Assembly (NCBI RefSeq): GCF_001039355.2
Contig: NW_019775325.1
Coordinates: forward strand, 62,001-126,000
DNA: 64,000 nt
From: Lingula anatina
Lineage: Eukaryota > Brachiopoda > Lingulata > Lingulida > Lingulidae
Reading direction: 5' to 3'
In this document: positions 29,526-42,900 of the stretch, piece after piece
Position numbering within the stretch: the first letter of the stretch is position 1
Layout of the letters: every line of letters starts with the position of its first letter
Notes under the pieces: model-generated
Told to the model about the DNA's origin: nothing
Databases searched by the model: none
What the model saw: only the letters and a program-made list of their open reading frames with translations
Position numbers and translations under genes: made by a program

Positions 29526-32500
29526 ATGTCTAGGTCCTCAGAGGAGGTGTACCTGATCATCAACCATGTGAAGCATAAGAAGACAGAGGGCACTCTCTAT
29601 TTGATGGGGGAGCGTATTGCATGGATGCCTGATGGGAAGGACAGCTTTTCAATAAGCCATCTCTATGCTGACATACGAGGTTTGATTTGCTTTGTTCTAT
29701 TTACTAAGTACTTGGTTCATTTTATGGTATGGAATGCGTTGTATTATTAATATGTTATAACAATATGTATGTCTAAAAATTAGTGTATTGGTAAGGATTG
29801 AATAAGAACACATCTTGTATGGCATATTGACCTTTGATTTGTAAATTAATTTTGTGAGAAAGGACCTGTTAAGTTTGCTGTTAACCATCACAACCCAAGC
29901 ATAATAATCACAAAAGTTTGCAACCTTGCATACACTAGATTGAAAAGTCAGTTCCATTGCTATGCTTGGATACTATGCTTCTCACAGCATTTAAGATAAG
30001 CTTCATTGGTCCAGGATATTGTCAAAGGTATAAAGCAGTGACATGTTGCTGTATGATGAGATTGCTATTAATTAGATGTGTGGAAATTGTCTACCGCAGT
30101 GAATATCATACAATTTCATTTTTTTTTCTTTTCAGTCCAGAAGATCTCTCCGGAGAGCAAAGAGAAGATCCAGCTGCAGTTGGTGATGCATGATGGCAGT
30201 GCTAACACATTTCAGTTCTCCAACCCCATGGGGAGAGCTAGCCAGCTCAAAGACAGGGAAAGTGCAAAGGAGCTGTTACAACAGTTATTACCAAAGTTTA
30301 GAAGAAAGATTAATAATGAACTTGAGGAAAAGAATAGGTATGGGTATAAAGTTTGACATATTTGTACTAATGTTTTCTTGATCTATTTCAACAAAATAGG
30401 GTATTATTAACTTTCAGGTCTCCAGAGCTCAGGTGAACCATCAGTGATCAACTGGAGTTCTTGTGAGAATGCAACATCACCCTAATCATAATAATCGTCT
30501 ATTTACTAACATTATAATAAAATAAATTCATGAAATTTAATGTGACATAATATCATAATAGTAATAATAGACATATAAAATAATAAAAACTTTGTATAGA
30601 TGTTTTTCTGGTTCACAGGCTGTTTTAGTCATACCATGCAGTTGTGTACTCTTTTGGTCAATAAAAAAAGCATTTTGTCCAAGTCTAAATGAAGACTCTA
30701 ATCTAGACGTGTTCATAGAGTACTCCATGTTATTAGTTTCTTACTGTTGTATCACACATTTTGTTCATTTTAGGATGCTTCAGGAGGATCCTGAATTATT
30801 TCAGCTGTACAAAGATCTAGTTGTTAGTGGAGTTATCTCTGCAGATGAATTCTGGGCCAGTAAGCAGGGACAGGTAAAGTCATAAAAAATTGACTCTTTC
30901 ATGTGAATGGAATGTAATATTTTGTAAGCCAGGCATTAAAATTGAAATGTAGCTTTAGAATATTATGTCCAGTGTTTTAGTGTTAGAATAATAGGCCTAT
31001 ATTAGGATAAAATTACCAGTGTTGAAACAAATGTTCATTGTCTGTTCAGTAAAGCATGTTTGACTACAGCAACATACATAACTTTTTTTCAGAATCAGCA
31101 AGTCAGCAATACCTCCGCCAAAGTCAACCAGGATGTAGGGGTTTCACCAGCATTCCTGGTAGGTTTAGATAGAAATGGATTTGGGGTTTCATTTATGTGG
31201 GCTTTGTGGATAAAGAGATCTATTTTTTTATGGCCAGATGCAGGCATTGTTTGCTCTAAGCATTATATTTGGCCATGGAATTAAATGTGTAATGTTTCCT
31301 ACCTAAAATGTATATAAAATGTGAAATATAACCAGACAACTAATAAGGAGTATTTCAGTGTAGTTTCATAATCCATTTATGACAAGTCTGTGTCGTATAA
31401 TTCCAGGCAGACATCAAGCCCCAAGCTGACGGGTGCAATGGACTGAGATACAACTTGACAGCAGATATTGTGGAATCCATATTCAGGACATATCCTGCAG
31501 GTATGCTGTTTAATACTTGACTCCACAACTGGAGGCACATTGTAACACTCTGGCGTGACACTGAAAAAAAAAAAATCTTGGTCACATGCATGTTTTTTGG
31601 TATTTATATAAATATAATTTGACTGAATAAACAGGATCATTTGGGCTTCAGAATTTTTTGTAGACTTTGTATTAACAGGGATTATTAAGACCTGACCATT
31701 TGTATAAAGATAAAAATTAAATAAAACTTTGAGAAGTCCATGTCACTGATATCTTATGGTGCCAAAACAATATGTCATCTTTATTATGAAATTAAAAGTT
31801 AAATTTTATCTTGAATTTCATGGTTTTTCTTTCAGTGAAAATGAAACATGCAGAAAATGTCCCAGACAAGATATCAGAGAATGACTTTTGGACTCGGTTT
31901 TTCCAATCCCATTATTTCCATAGAGACAGAATAAATATAAGCAACAAAGATCTCTTCTCAGAATGTGCCAAAAAAGATGAAGAAGGTAGGTGTAAAATGT
32001 CCACAGCTAATAAAAAAACTAATAGTATTATTACTCTTGGCAAAGAAGAGGCAGTCATTGAAAAAAGATCTTTGAGTTATGAAAAATATACTTAGGCTAT
32101 TTTATTTATAGCTGATGTTTTAGGGATAGTTATCTTTTACTTTGGAACAAAAATAGTAGTGAAGCAGTTAAATTTCACTCTCTCTTGACACTAGAACATG
32201 ATCAGGCTGAATGCCCACAGGTTGTTTTGTAATGGTAGGCAGGTGAACAATTCTCACTCAGGATAGTTATTGAGGACCTTTCGGCATTCAGCCTGATGAT
32301 GCTCCAGTGACAAGTGCAAAACATTGCCATTACACAACTATTTTTGTTCCAAAATAAGTGATAACTATCACTAAAACATTAGTACATACAATTCTGTGGA
32401 ATCATGAATGATCTGATTGATAATACTTATAAAAGTTTACTACAGGTGTCACCCTTTTGCTCTCCTACGTTATTGCTAAACATTGTGTATTGTCTCGCTT

Positions 32501-35500
32501 TTTCCATTTGATTATGTCTGTGGTTTTTACTTTCAGATATCCAACAAGAAATACAAGAAAAAATAAACGATCCATTGCTGGATTTGACACAAATGGCTGA
32601 CAGCACCCTGGGGGAGGTAGGGAGAAAGTCTGGCTGGTTAGATCTTAAGCATATTTTTTTCAATCTTATGTTTGGACTTGCAGCACTTTCTGTTGTCAAT
32701 ATGAAAGCCATTGGTGAGTAATACTTCCACAAAGTGAACTTCTGAAAGCATCTGTGGATGTCAATGTAATCTAATAAGGAGGACAATTAAGGTCAGTTAA
32801 CTCTGCTCGACTCAAATTAACTTAATATTTTTTCTAGGGGTATGGCAGTACACGAGATGACACCCAGATTGCAACCAACCCATCAAATCTATCTCTGATA
32901 CGACGCTTCAATCACCATTCAACAATGGTATTAAAAGCCTGTGATAAGAAAACTCAACCAAGTTCATCTTCATCATCATTATCATCTTCAAAAAGTTCAC
33001 AAGGGGCAGCCACTAATGGCAGTTCATCATCCATAGCAGCGCATTTGATGATTAACGGGGACAGTAATGGTGCCAGTGAGAAGGAAGGGGACCTGTCATT
33101 ACCTCCGTCTTCTAAGAAGGTAAGGAACCAAGGTAATGTGTTCAGGTCAATTAAGATAGTGGAGTCAAAAGATTGATATCATGATTTAGTAAATCTGCAC
33201 TCCTCATACGTTTTAATGGAAATGAAAAAAAGTAGAATTGTTAGTTTGTAGTGGTACAATGCAATTTTCATTGGTAAAAAATACTTCTTGTTACTTGTTT
33301 TCCATTATAAGATATTGACTTGAAATATCATTATGCTTTTTTGCTAATTTCAAACTGACTGGAAAATGTTTGTGTTGAAGGCAAAATTAAAAGAAAAGAT
33401 TCATCTGGATGATCTTGAGGAAGAAGGTGACAGCTCTGGTCCAGCCTTAAATCTTGCCAAAATGGAGCGCTACTTACACGGCCCCACCCCCATCACGACA
33501 TCCCAGTACCACACCAGTGAAGACATGATCCAGGCCTCCTTTAACACTCAGATGCAGGTGAAACACTGGATCCCAAACCTCACACAGGTGTGATGTTTTA
33601 TTTTTTATTTTCTTATTTTATTTTTTATTTTATTCATTTTTTTTTATTTGTTGGTTTGTTAGTTTATGTAGTTTTTTTTTTTTTTTTTTTTTTTGAGAGG
33701 TGCATAGTAACACAAAAATGTACAAACTAACTGGTTATTTTATGGATACCAAGATTCATTTATTTACTTATTTATTTATTTCAAATATTCAAGTGTACTA
33801 TTATTATGATATATCTTTTTCAAGACTTTTCACTTTTATTTTCATTTTATCATATTTGGGCAATTAAAATGTAGCATTGATGAGTGGCTTGAACAAATAT
33901 CTTCATTTGTCACCTAAGCACAAATTCATTCACAAAGAATCTGGTTATTTCAGGTGATGACCAGCAGCAGTGCAGTCAGCATACTGGGGGAGATATCACC
34001 AGGGGGCGCTTTAATGCAAGGAACGAGTCAACAGCAGTTAGATCGTAAGTGGATATGGAATGTTGTGGAGTTCAAAGAGAAAGTTAGTAAGAAATTAAAA
34101 CATTTGATGCACTGAAGTAGAGTCAATGTGAAGCTTGGTCACAGACAACTATCTTGACATGGTAGGGGCCATGTAAGCATAAGTATTATATTTTGNTAGT
34201 TTTTTTTTTTTTTTTTTTTTTTTTGAGGTGCATAGTAACACAAAAATGTACAAACTAACTGGTTATTTTATGGATACCAAGATTCATTTATTTACTTATT
34301 TATTTATTTCAAATATTCAAGTGTACTATTATTATGATATATCTTTTTCAAGATTTTTCACTTTTATTTTCAATTTATCATATTTGGGCAATTAAAATGT
34401 AGCATTGATGAGTGGCTTGAACAAATATCTTCATTTGTCACCTAAACACAAATTCATTCACAAAGAATCTGGTTATTTCAGGTGATGACCAGCAGCAGTG
34501 CAGTCAGCATACTGGGGGAGATATCACCAGGGGGCGCTTTAATGCAAGGAACGAGTCAACAGCAGTTAGATCGTAAGTGGATATGGAATGTTGTGGAGTT
34601 CCAAGAGAAAGTTAGTAAGAAATTAAAACATTTGATGCACTGAAGTAGAGTCAATGTGAAGCTTGGTCACAGACAACTATCTTGATATGGTAGGGGCCAT
34701 ATAAGCATAAGTATTATATTTTTTTTATGTCTTCTAATTTTGAATGTTAGTTTAAGGTGAATTTATTTATCATTTTTTTCCATCCTATAGAAATGGTGCC
34801 TGCAGAGATCCAGCAAGAGCTGAGGAGTCTGTACCTTGCATTGTGTGAACTGCTCCGACATTTCTGGTCATGTTTTCCTACAACCACTAAAGCACTAGAG
34901 GAAAAGGTACATGGTGTTCACAATCTTACTACTGTGGAACAACTTGAGATTCTTTGTAGGCACTTTCTGCCAGTTGTGTTTACCACAAATAACAGCAGCA
35001 CTATGATGTTTATGTTTGCTTTGAGTGGTTTAAAGTCATTAACATTCTTCCAGGTTGTGAGAATGAAAGCCAATTTGGAGAGATTCCAGTCAGCAAAACT
35101 GAATGCTGTAAAAGCCAAACTGACTAGTTCTTATACTGTCAATGTAAGTTGATCAGTGATATTATAACAATGAAACCTGGATTTGTATTTATTGTTGATA
35201 TGTTATAATATGAATACTTTTATAAGTATTTTACTTCCGTTATATTTATGAATAAGTATGAATACTTTTAAAAGTATTTTATTTCACTTTTATTAATGAA
35301 AAATAAATTGCATTGTGTGACAATTTTCCCTTCTGTTAGAGAATATGCCATTTTGTTTTGGTGTGTTATATTAGATTATCAGTTTTTTTGTGTAGCAGCT
35401 TGAGTAGTGAAAAACAACATAAATTCCATTTTCAAAGGTGGGTGAAAATTTCTCTTTTCAGCTGATTGGCCATATGGAAGAAATGCTAAATGCTGCATAT

Positions 35501-35545
35501 GCAAAGTTTGGAGCATGGCAAAATAAACGTCTTGGTAAGAAGTGA
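29526..35545 (+). CDS. GTF2H1: General transcription factor IIH subunit 1 (p62)
   Basis: p62 is the core TFIIH subunit that binds TFIIE, XPC and activators in transcription initiation and nucleotide excision repair. Exons: 29526-29679, 30136-30337, 30774-30873, 31093-31158, 31407-31500, 31836-31985, 32537-32616, 32838-33119, 33381-33587, 33954-34044 (or its copy 34482-34572), 34791-34906, 35054-35143, 35462-35545. With one copy of the duplicated exon the total is 1716 nt = 571 aa (human 548). The N-terminal PH-like domain starts [20 protein letters not shown]; the BSD motifs are around [20 protein letters not shown] and [15 protein letters not shown]. Conserved C-terminal blocks are [24 protein letters not shown] and [11 protein letters not shown] Ser-rich insert in exon 8 accounts for the extra length. 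Candidate AATAAA at 36083 and 36135. Confidence 0.94.
32113..32391. mobile_element. Fold-back MITE in GTF2H1 intron
   Basis: The left end TGATGTTTTAGGGATAGTTA pairs with the right end TAACTATCACTAAAACATTA. The arms continue through TTTGGAACAAAAATAGT / ACTATTTTTGTTCCAAA and on to GATCAGGCTGAATGCC / GGCATTCAGCCTGATG near the centre, so about 279 bp can fold into one long imperfect hairpin. No transposase is present. The superfamily is not clear from the ends. Confidence 0.7.
33669..34724. repeat. Tandem duplication of a GTF2H1 exon with flanking introns
   Basis: Two copies of about 525 bp (33669-34195 and 34197-34724, offset 528) are nearly identical across poly-T, intron, the 91-nt exon and more intron. 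About seven single-base differences are visible. A single ambiguous base N at 34196 sits exactly at the join. The exon copies themselves are identical. Confidence 0.95.
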
Positions 35546-36986
35546 AGCGTAATTGGCACCTTCAGTAGCCACCCAGCTCTCTCGGCCATGAAGAAAGACT
35601 TGTCTGGATTGTGCACTGGAGACAAAGAAAGCAGTTGACAGGAGGGTCCCAGGTGCTCCTTGCAAATCACCTGGTGATCCCCGCAAATCATGACGTACCC
35701 AATACCAATGTAATACAAAGCCACCTTGGGATGCCCTGACATTGGACTGGTATTTGACAGCCAGAGTGCTAGTGTTCATGATTTACATGGGCCCAGTGAT
35801 GTGACTGGTAGAAATGAATAGAATAAGAGTCTGGACTTTTCTGTGGTCTGAAAAGTGAGAAGTGATACCAAGGGGGCAATCAAAATGGGCTAGGCAATGT
35901 AAAACGACACATTTGTGCTTTATTGAGAGTCTTCAAGTTGCTCTTGGCTTGTGGTAGTTATTGCTAGATGCATTCATCAAGGCAGTTTATCCACATAAAA
36001 ATGACTTATTGACAAGTGGTGGCCCATTTGAGTCCACAGGTATACCAGTGACACTGTGGAGGATTTCCATGATTAAAGGTTAAATAAACGGTGCAATACT
36101 GAGATAATGAGTTGTATGCATATCTTATATTGTTAATAAAGATCTGACAGTAGCTTTAACCAAAACTACTACCATTCCAATTTTGAAAGACTGAATTGGG
36201 AATAAAAATGTTTTATGAAATTTATGTTTGGTATATTTGCTTCATCTTTTTAATGACGGTAGTACCATTCCAATGTGTTCAAACTCCTTATAATTAATGA
36301 TATGCAGATTAATAGTGAACACCACCTTACAACTTGATATAAGAATGTAATTACTTACATTTTATTTTCCCTTATTAAATAATTAAGACTATAAAGAAAA
36401 AGAGTACAGGTAATATCTTCATAATCACTAATTCATTTACAAAATAACAGCATTGTAAGCAATACATATTGAAGAAATATGGTCTACAAAACCAGAAACA
36501 ACTAGAATTATGCATAATGGCACAGGGCCAGAATTTATAGAGCAAATTTGTCTCTTACACATGATTTTAAAACGTTCCCATTCATCAATTTTAATACAAA
36601 AACAATTTTAATCGACAGTTCACAGAGAAAACATTTTGACATTCAAGACTACTCATGATTGTTTTTCTTAAAACAAATGCTCTGCCTTTGGGGAAAGTTG
36701 CCATCGTCTATGCTGAGTAAATGTCCTATGCCACAGATCAGCACCAAAATCTTCTGAGGCTTTGGCACCTTGAATGTCACGTAACATTATACAGAGGTCT
36801 AGAAATTACGTCACTTTTTTGAAAATTTCCCCAAGAATTCGAATTAATGTTGTACACTATAACTTAAATAAGGATGGCCTGAGACAGATGCCAAAGCATG
36901 CGCACCATTAAAATAATGATATTGTCCTCTGTCACTGGTATCCAACCTGTGCACCAGTGCCACTTGTCCTATAATACTGGTTTCTA
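35546..36986. other. Convergent intergenic region GTF2H1/PHRF1
   Basis: Contains both 3' untranslated regions. AATAAA at 36083 and 36135 serve the plus strand. TTTATT at 36361 is a possible minus-strand signal about 620 nt past the PHRF1 stop. No repeat or further gene recognised. Confidence 0.5.
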
Positions 36987-39900
36987 TCACCTTCGTCCTT
37001 TATTTTTTGAGCTTGGTTTCTTGTTTTCCCATTTTTTAGTCTGTCTGATTTTCTGTACATATGCCCCAATCAAAGTCTTGATCTTCAGTGGATTGATATC
37101 ACCACTTTTGCTGTGACAAATCTGAAGTAAAAAAAAATACATTTCAACAATAAGAAAATCTCATCAAATATCGATATTGACTTTACTCTCATTTTGAGGA
37201 AATGGCAATTCAATCTATCATTCCAATCTGATATAGCACATTTTTTTATCACTATTTCAATTGGAACCATTCACAAGGATTTGTTAAATTAGTAAGTGCT
37301 TACCAACTCCACAGGGACTTGCTGAATGCAATCAGATTAACAGACTTGACACGCCGCCTCCTGTTTCCAATGTACTCGTACAACCACCAGCTTTTCTATA
37401 TTCTATTTACCAGGAGGGCTGTTGTTCTGTTAATCTGATTGCATTTAGGGAGAGTCCCATATTAGTTAGGTCAATACAATTCATTTTGATAACCTGTGAA
37501 TCAGTTAACCACTCAGTACTTACTTTTGGCACAGCTTTCCTCAGTATTTCCTTGTATTCATTTTTATCTATTTTCTTCATAGCATAATAAGGTTTGACAG
37601 CCAGTTTCACCTCCTCCACCACTCTCTCCTGGCGGTTCAGCTTCTTCATGAACTACAAAGGAAAAAATAATGATAAAACAGAAATGTCAAACTGTGCTAC
37701 TGCAGCTGTAGGTGACATTTTACTGTGACAAACAGATCAGAGTGCAATAGTATAAATATAGCTTCAATTGTCAATGCTTGAATGATACAACTTTTAATGA
37801 AGCTTTCAAAAAGTGGATTTTGTGATCTCACCTCTTGCTACAAATCTACTAAATTTTTTCATTTTCATTTTCTAAATCCTCAACATTTAAATCTATTTTA
37901 GTCTTACTTTTTCCTGCTTGTCCAATTCCACAGCAGATGAAGGCATGTCCTCAGGAGGATCAACCAGGCTGAAAGTGACACTGTTTTTATTATTAGCAGG
38001 TTTTTTGTCATTGTTCTCCATTGGCATTATATCATCAGGAGGTGAATAGGATATGTCCACATCATCTGTGGGCGAGGCCACTTCCATGTCTACTACCTCC
38101 GTGGTCTCCGCCCCTGTGGGGTGGTTATGATTGGCCACACCGTTACCCCCCTCTCCCAGCCTCCCGTGCTTGACTGTGGCGCCCCCCAGTGGGGGTGGCA
38201 GAGGGACTTTGAACACGCCCTCCTCTCCTCCTCCATTTCCCTTGGGATGTAACCCAACCTGAGCTGACAGTATCTTCCCAATGGCTTCCATGTGGATGAG
38301 GGCAGCATTAGGGGGCGTGTCTACTGCATTAGGGGGTGTAGATGGGGGTGGAACTGATAAATTGACTCCCTGGGGCGGTGGCACTGAAAGATTGACTCCT
38401 TTGGGAAGTGTGGCTATCCCCTGTGGGAGGGAATTCCCCTGGGGTAATGATGTGGGGGTAAAGCTGGTCTTAGGCAGGGGGATGTTATTTAAAGGGGGAG
38501 GCATGGAAGAGAGAGAATGAGGACTAGGTGGGTGGGGAAGCACCCCTTCTGGAAGACTGATTGGAGGTGGGGGGCCTGGTGGGGTGGGGAGCAGGCCCAG
38601 ACCTCCAGGAGGGGGGCGGTGCTGCCCAGGCAAGGTTGACCCTGGGGGTGGTAAATGTGGGATTCCAGGGTGTTCAAAGCCTGGTGGTAGGTCAGCCAGT
38701 ATGGGTTGTGACAGTGTTGTAGTGACCGGGTGGTTGAGCTGAAATCTCTGTAAGTTCTCACTCCCTGGCAGTCTCTGCAGGTGCTCTGGGGGCTGGGCCT
38801 GGCCTGGCTGTGGGGGAGGGGCAGTCAGTCTGAACCTACTGGACTGCTGCTGAAGGAGAAGATTTTGGGTGTTCATCTGCATAGCAAGGTGAGCAGGCAG
38901 CATCCCTGGGGGAAGTTGGCCCAAGTGGGGGCCATTAAGTAGTAAGGGGTGGTTCATTAACAGTGGATGGCGGGGCAGTGCAGCAGGGTGGACCCCCGGG
39001 GGGAGATTAGCTAGGAATCGTAGAGGTATTCCACCCCCTGGGCCTTGTTGTATTAAATTAAACATCCCAGGTTCACCTGGCCCATTCACTGCAGAGCTAA
39101 CAGGTATAACCCCGTGTTCCTGCCCCAACAGACCACTGGGGGCTGTAGTTGTGATATGAGGTATCTGCTCCATCAGGTTAAATGGGAACCCTGCGGCAGA
39201 GGCATCAGTAAAATGAACATCTGGTGTTGGGTTTGGTGAGTCAGAATCCGTGGGTTGTAATGGGTCGTAAAACAAATCATCTGGTTTGTCATTGGTTTCT
39301 AATTCTGGTGGAAAAATGGAGTCTTTTGAGTTCGCCAGAACAGTTGAAGTGGTAGGAACGAGACTCATTAAGGAAGGAATTGAAGCTGGAACAGTATGCG
39401 GTAACCTAGAATCCATTTGTTTGTGGTTGCTATCCTTTCTAGAATCCCTGTAATTATCCCTGTTTCGAGATCTATCATTCCTATCCTTGTCCCTGTCTGA
39501 CTTGTCTCTATTTCTATCCCCAAATTTATCAGTATGTACAACAGTAACAGTGCTCTCAAGATGGGGTCTCTTTGGCTCATTGACATCTGCACTGCCACGA
39601 AAATCTCTCTTGTTCCTGAATCGCCTTGAATCAGTATCAGAGTCATGTTTGTGTGACCTTTTGCCAGCATCATCATTTACACCATCTGATTGTGACAGTT
39701 CATTTTTCACAGTAATTTCCAAAGAATATTTTTTGTTTTCAGATCTTTTTTCCGAGGAATCCTCACGCGTTCTCCTCATGTCAACATTTCGTGACGGACT
39801 CCTAGATTTTGATCTCCTTCTCCTAGACCAACTATCATGCTTATCTCTATCCCTGTCTCTGTCAGAGGTGTGTTTTGAGCTTTCCTTGTCATGAATATTG

Positions 39901-42900
39901 TCATCTCCACTTCTAGTTCTTTCACGAGATCTATGCATCCGTGTCCTAGACCCTGACCTACGAGATCGTGATTTGTCTCTGGATCTCTCCCTTGAACGAG
40001 ATCGACTGCGTTTGTGTTTATGTTTCTTTTTACTATGCCGTCTTTCCTCATTTCTATTGTCTCCCTTATCCTCCTCACTGTCTCTCCTATGTGGTTTTGA
40101 ATCTTTTCGGTCAGATTCTTCCGATTCCTCTTCCATTTTTGGTGTGTCTGTCTCAATTGCGCTTTCTTTCCCAGTTTCATCCTGTAAAACAACTTTTTCC
40201 TGATTCAGTTTGGACTCCGATTCTTCTGATGTATCTAGATTCATTGCCGAGGAACCATTTTCTGATTCCTTTTTCATTTTTGGAATGCGAGGCAGCTCAG
40301 AAATTGGCACTTTATTTGTTTGCATAAAAGAATCCAAACCTGCCATAGCGTCACATCCTTCGTAAGTGTCTTCCTCAACTGTGATGTTATCATTTTTAAC
40401 ATCTGCATGGTTTTCATTCTTGTTTTCTTTCAGTTCACTTTCCTTTTCATTATCAGACTCTCCTTCTTTACATTCCTTCTTATTGTTACTTTCCCCTAAA
40501 TTATAATCAACCTCTAATGGTGTTCCTTCAATGTCATCTTCATCTTTTCCTTCCTCTTGCAAATTATCTTCCTCTAACTCCATACTGAGATCCTGAATGA
40601 AAAGAGGTTAAAATTACTACAATAATTTTAACAAACAAAAACAATTTCCCATATACCACTATCTATTACAGAACAATATTTAAGAATAGCTTGAGACAAT
40701 TCTTCCTCTTGTTTGTGTCCACCTGATCACCCTGAAAATGGCTGCACTTTGACTCCCACCTACCTCCTCCATACTTTCTCTCTGCAAAATATCAGTGCTT
40801 TTGTTTAATTCTGTGGACAAAATGTCTGTAGTTTCCATGTCATCCTGTTCAACATCACTGTCAACTCTTTCTAAAGTCTCTGATGGTGTATCTTGATTTA
40901 TTCCCTCTTGGAAGATTTTGTCCGTCTTTAAAATATCATTTTCAGAGTTCTCTTTTGAATCATTTTTGAGCGGACTTGATTTAGCACCTGACCTGGGTGG
41001 TGAACTGGCTTTCATTTTAAGTGATCCTGGAAGAGAAACAATAGAGCCATTTCATTTGATAAAACAGGAGGCAGAGTTCTTGGAATCAAATAATAACAAT
41101 TACTGTGAAAAACAAGATTATAGATTGAAACCTTATGTGTTTTTTTTTATTTCTTTTCATTTATCTACTGTACATTTTATTTTTCTGGGGGGATGTGGGT
41201 GGGAAGAGCTCTTCAATACTCACCATCTCTCCCAATGGTGACATGTTCACTCTTGGTGTGTAGTATAGACTGTCCAGCCATGATGCTGCCTAACAGGTCA
41301 AAGGAACCACTACTCTCACCACCACCACCACCATCAGCAACAGCTGGCTTCTCTTCTCTGGAGGATCTGGATGAATGTGAACAAAAATGATAGGTCTGAT
41401 GCTTCTAATTGGACCACACAATTAATAAGCACTACCACTAAACAGTTCATGTAGACTTCATGTGAAAAAGTGGGAACAGACAATGAGAATAGTGACAAAA
41501 GTAATGACTATCCCCCGGGTTGGTCTGAATCACGTACTTTATTGACCTATATTTATATCAAATGCTCAGGTATGACTGGACTATGTTCCATGAAGAGTCC
41601 TGACATCTCTGCTGTGTAGGACAGTTAAAACTTTCCCATATTAAACAGACGACCACAAAGGGTGCTGCACATTATAAAACACTAGTAGCACACTATGAAG
41701 GATCCAGATATTAAAGCTTACCTGTTGATAACGGGAGCAGCAAGGCGTTGTTTGGACCTCAGTGCCAACTTGGAGTACGTCTGTCCCTTCTCCTTTCTCT
41801 CAGAGTTCTGAGCTGAGGTGCCTGGTGCAGTGTCAGGTAGAGAGTTGCCATCACTAGGGTTAACAAAGGAAAATACAAAACAGTATTACTTGCATTGTAA
41901 TATAAGAATTGTTTAATGTATACACTAAACAATTAAAGACTCCAGTTTCGATGATCAAGAAATAAAGGCATTTTCTACTTGACCATAAAAATTCTTTGCG
42001 ATTGGTCCCAATCTTTTTTCTCACAGCACCATCTTTTCCAATCATGTCTACTTTACCTTCAGGTTGTCCTGCAAAGTTCATGTTAATTTTCCAATTACAC
42101 AAAAAGTCCCATTATCAACCCTAGGCAAAAACAAAACACCCCAGCCCTCAAGCAGAATTCAAACACCATGTTTCAAGTCCTCTTTACCTGTCATATAAGA
42201 TATCCAGATCATCCTTGTGTCCCAAGATGGACAGTGGAGCGACTCCCATGTCCACTCTCTGAGTGTCTACAGACCTTCCTGGTTTTTTCTTGACCAAAGG
42301 AATGGACCGTCCGGCTGGGGGTTTGGTTAATCCTAACCTCCCTGCTAGTCTGCTCTTGACTGACGTTGGTGTGGCTTGCTTCACCCTGGCTGATGCTGCC
42401 GCTGGGGTGGATTTCTTTACCTGGTGATAAGACACAGTTACCCATTTATGATTCCTTCTTAATGATTATAATCCAGTTACAATACAAAAAATATAAATAA
42501 AGGACTTAGAAAGATGTACTACATTTTTTCAATTTCCCAACATGATAATAGACCAATACCAGATTAATAATTTTTTCACCTTTTCTCTGATAACAACAGT
42601 GCTGTATGTCTCTTCCACATAAAATTAGCGTTTACTTTACAACAGAATACATAGAATTCAGTTCACCTTTCTCTTCTTCCTTCTAGTTTTCCTCCTCTTC
42701 TTTGTACCAGTCTTCTTTGTGGTGCTTTTCCTCTTTTTAGTCTTTCTTTTAGTTGTTTTCCTCTTCTTTGTGGTTTTTCTTTTCTTGGTGGTCTTTTTAG
42801 CAGCAGGTTTTCTACCTGGTGGGGATCCAAAGAATGATGTGCCTCTAGCCCCCTCCTACAACACAGGAAAAGTTCAAGGTCACTTCAAGGTTAATTTCCA

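Noticed and set aside
35458-35779. Two overlapping minus-strand frames of 94-97 codons
   Set aside because: They overlap the last GTF2H1 exon and its 3' untranslated region antisense, and show no domain.
38281-40327. Several plus-strand frames of 79-135 codons
   Set aside because: Antisense shadows of the large RS- and Pro-rich PHRF1 exon, with skewed Ser/Leu/Cys composition.
41860-42102. 80-codon minus-strand frame between PHRF1 exons
   Set aside because: No matching donor in phase; the flanking exons join correctly without it (DILYDSDGNS).
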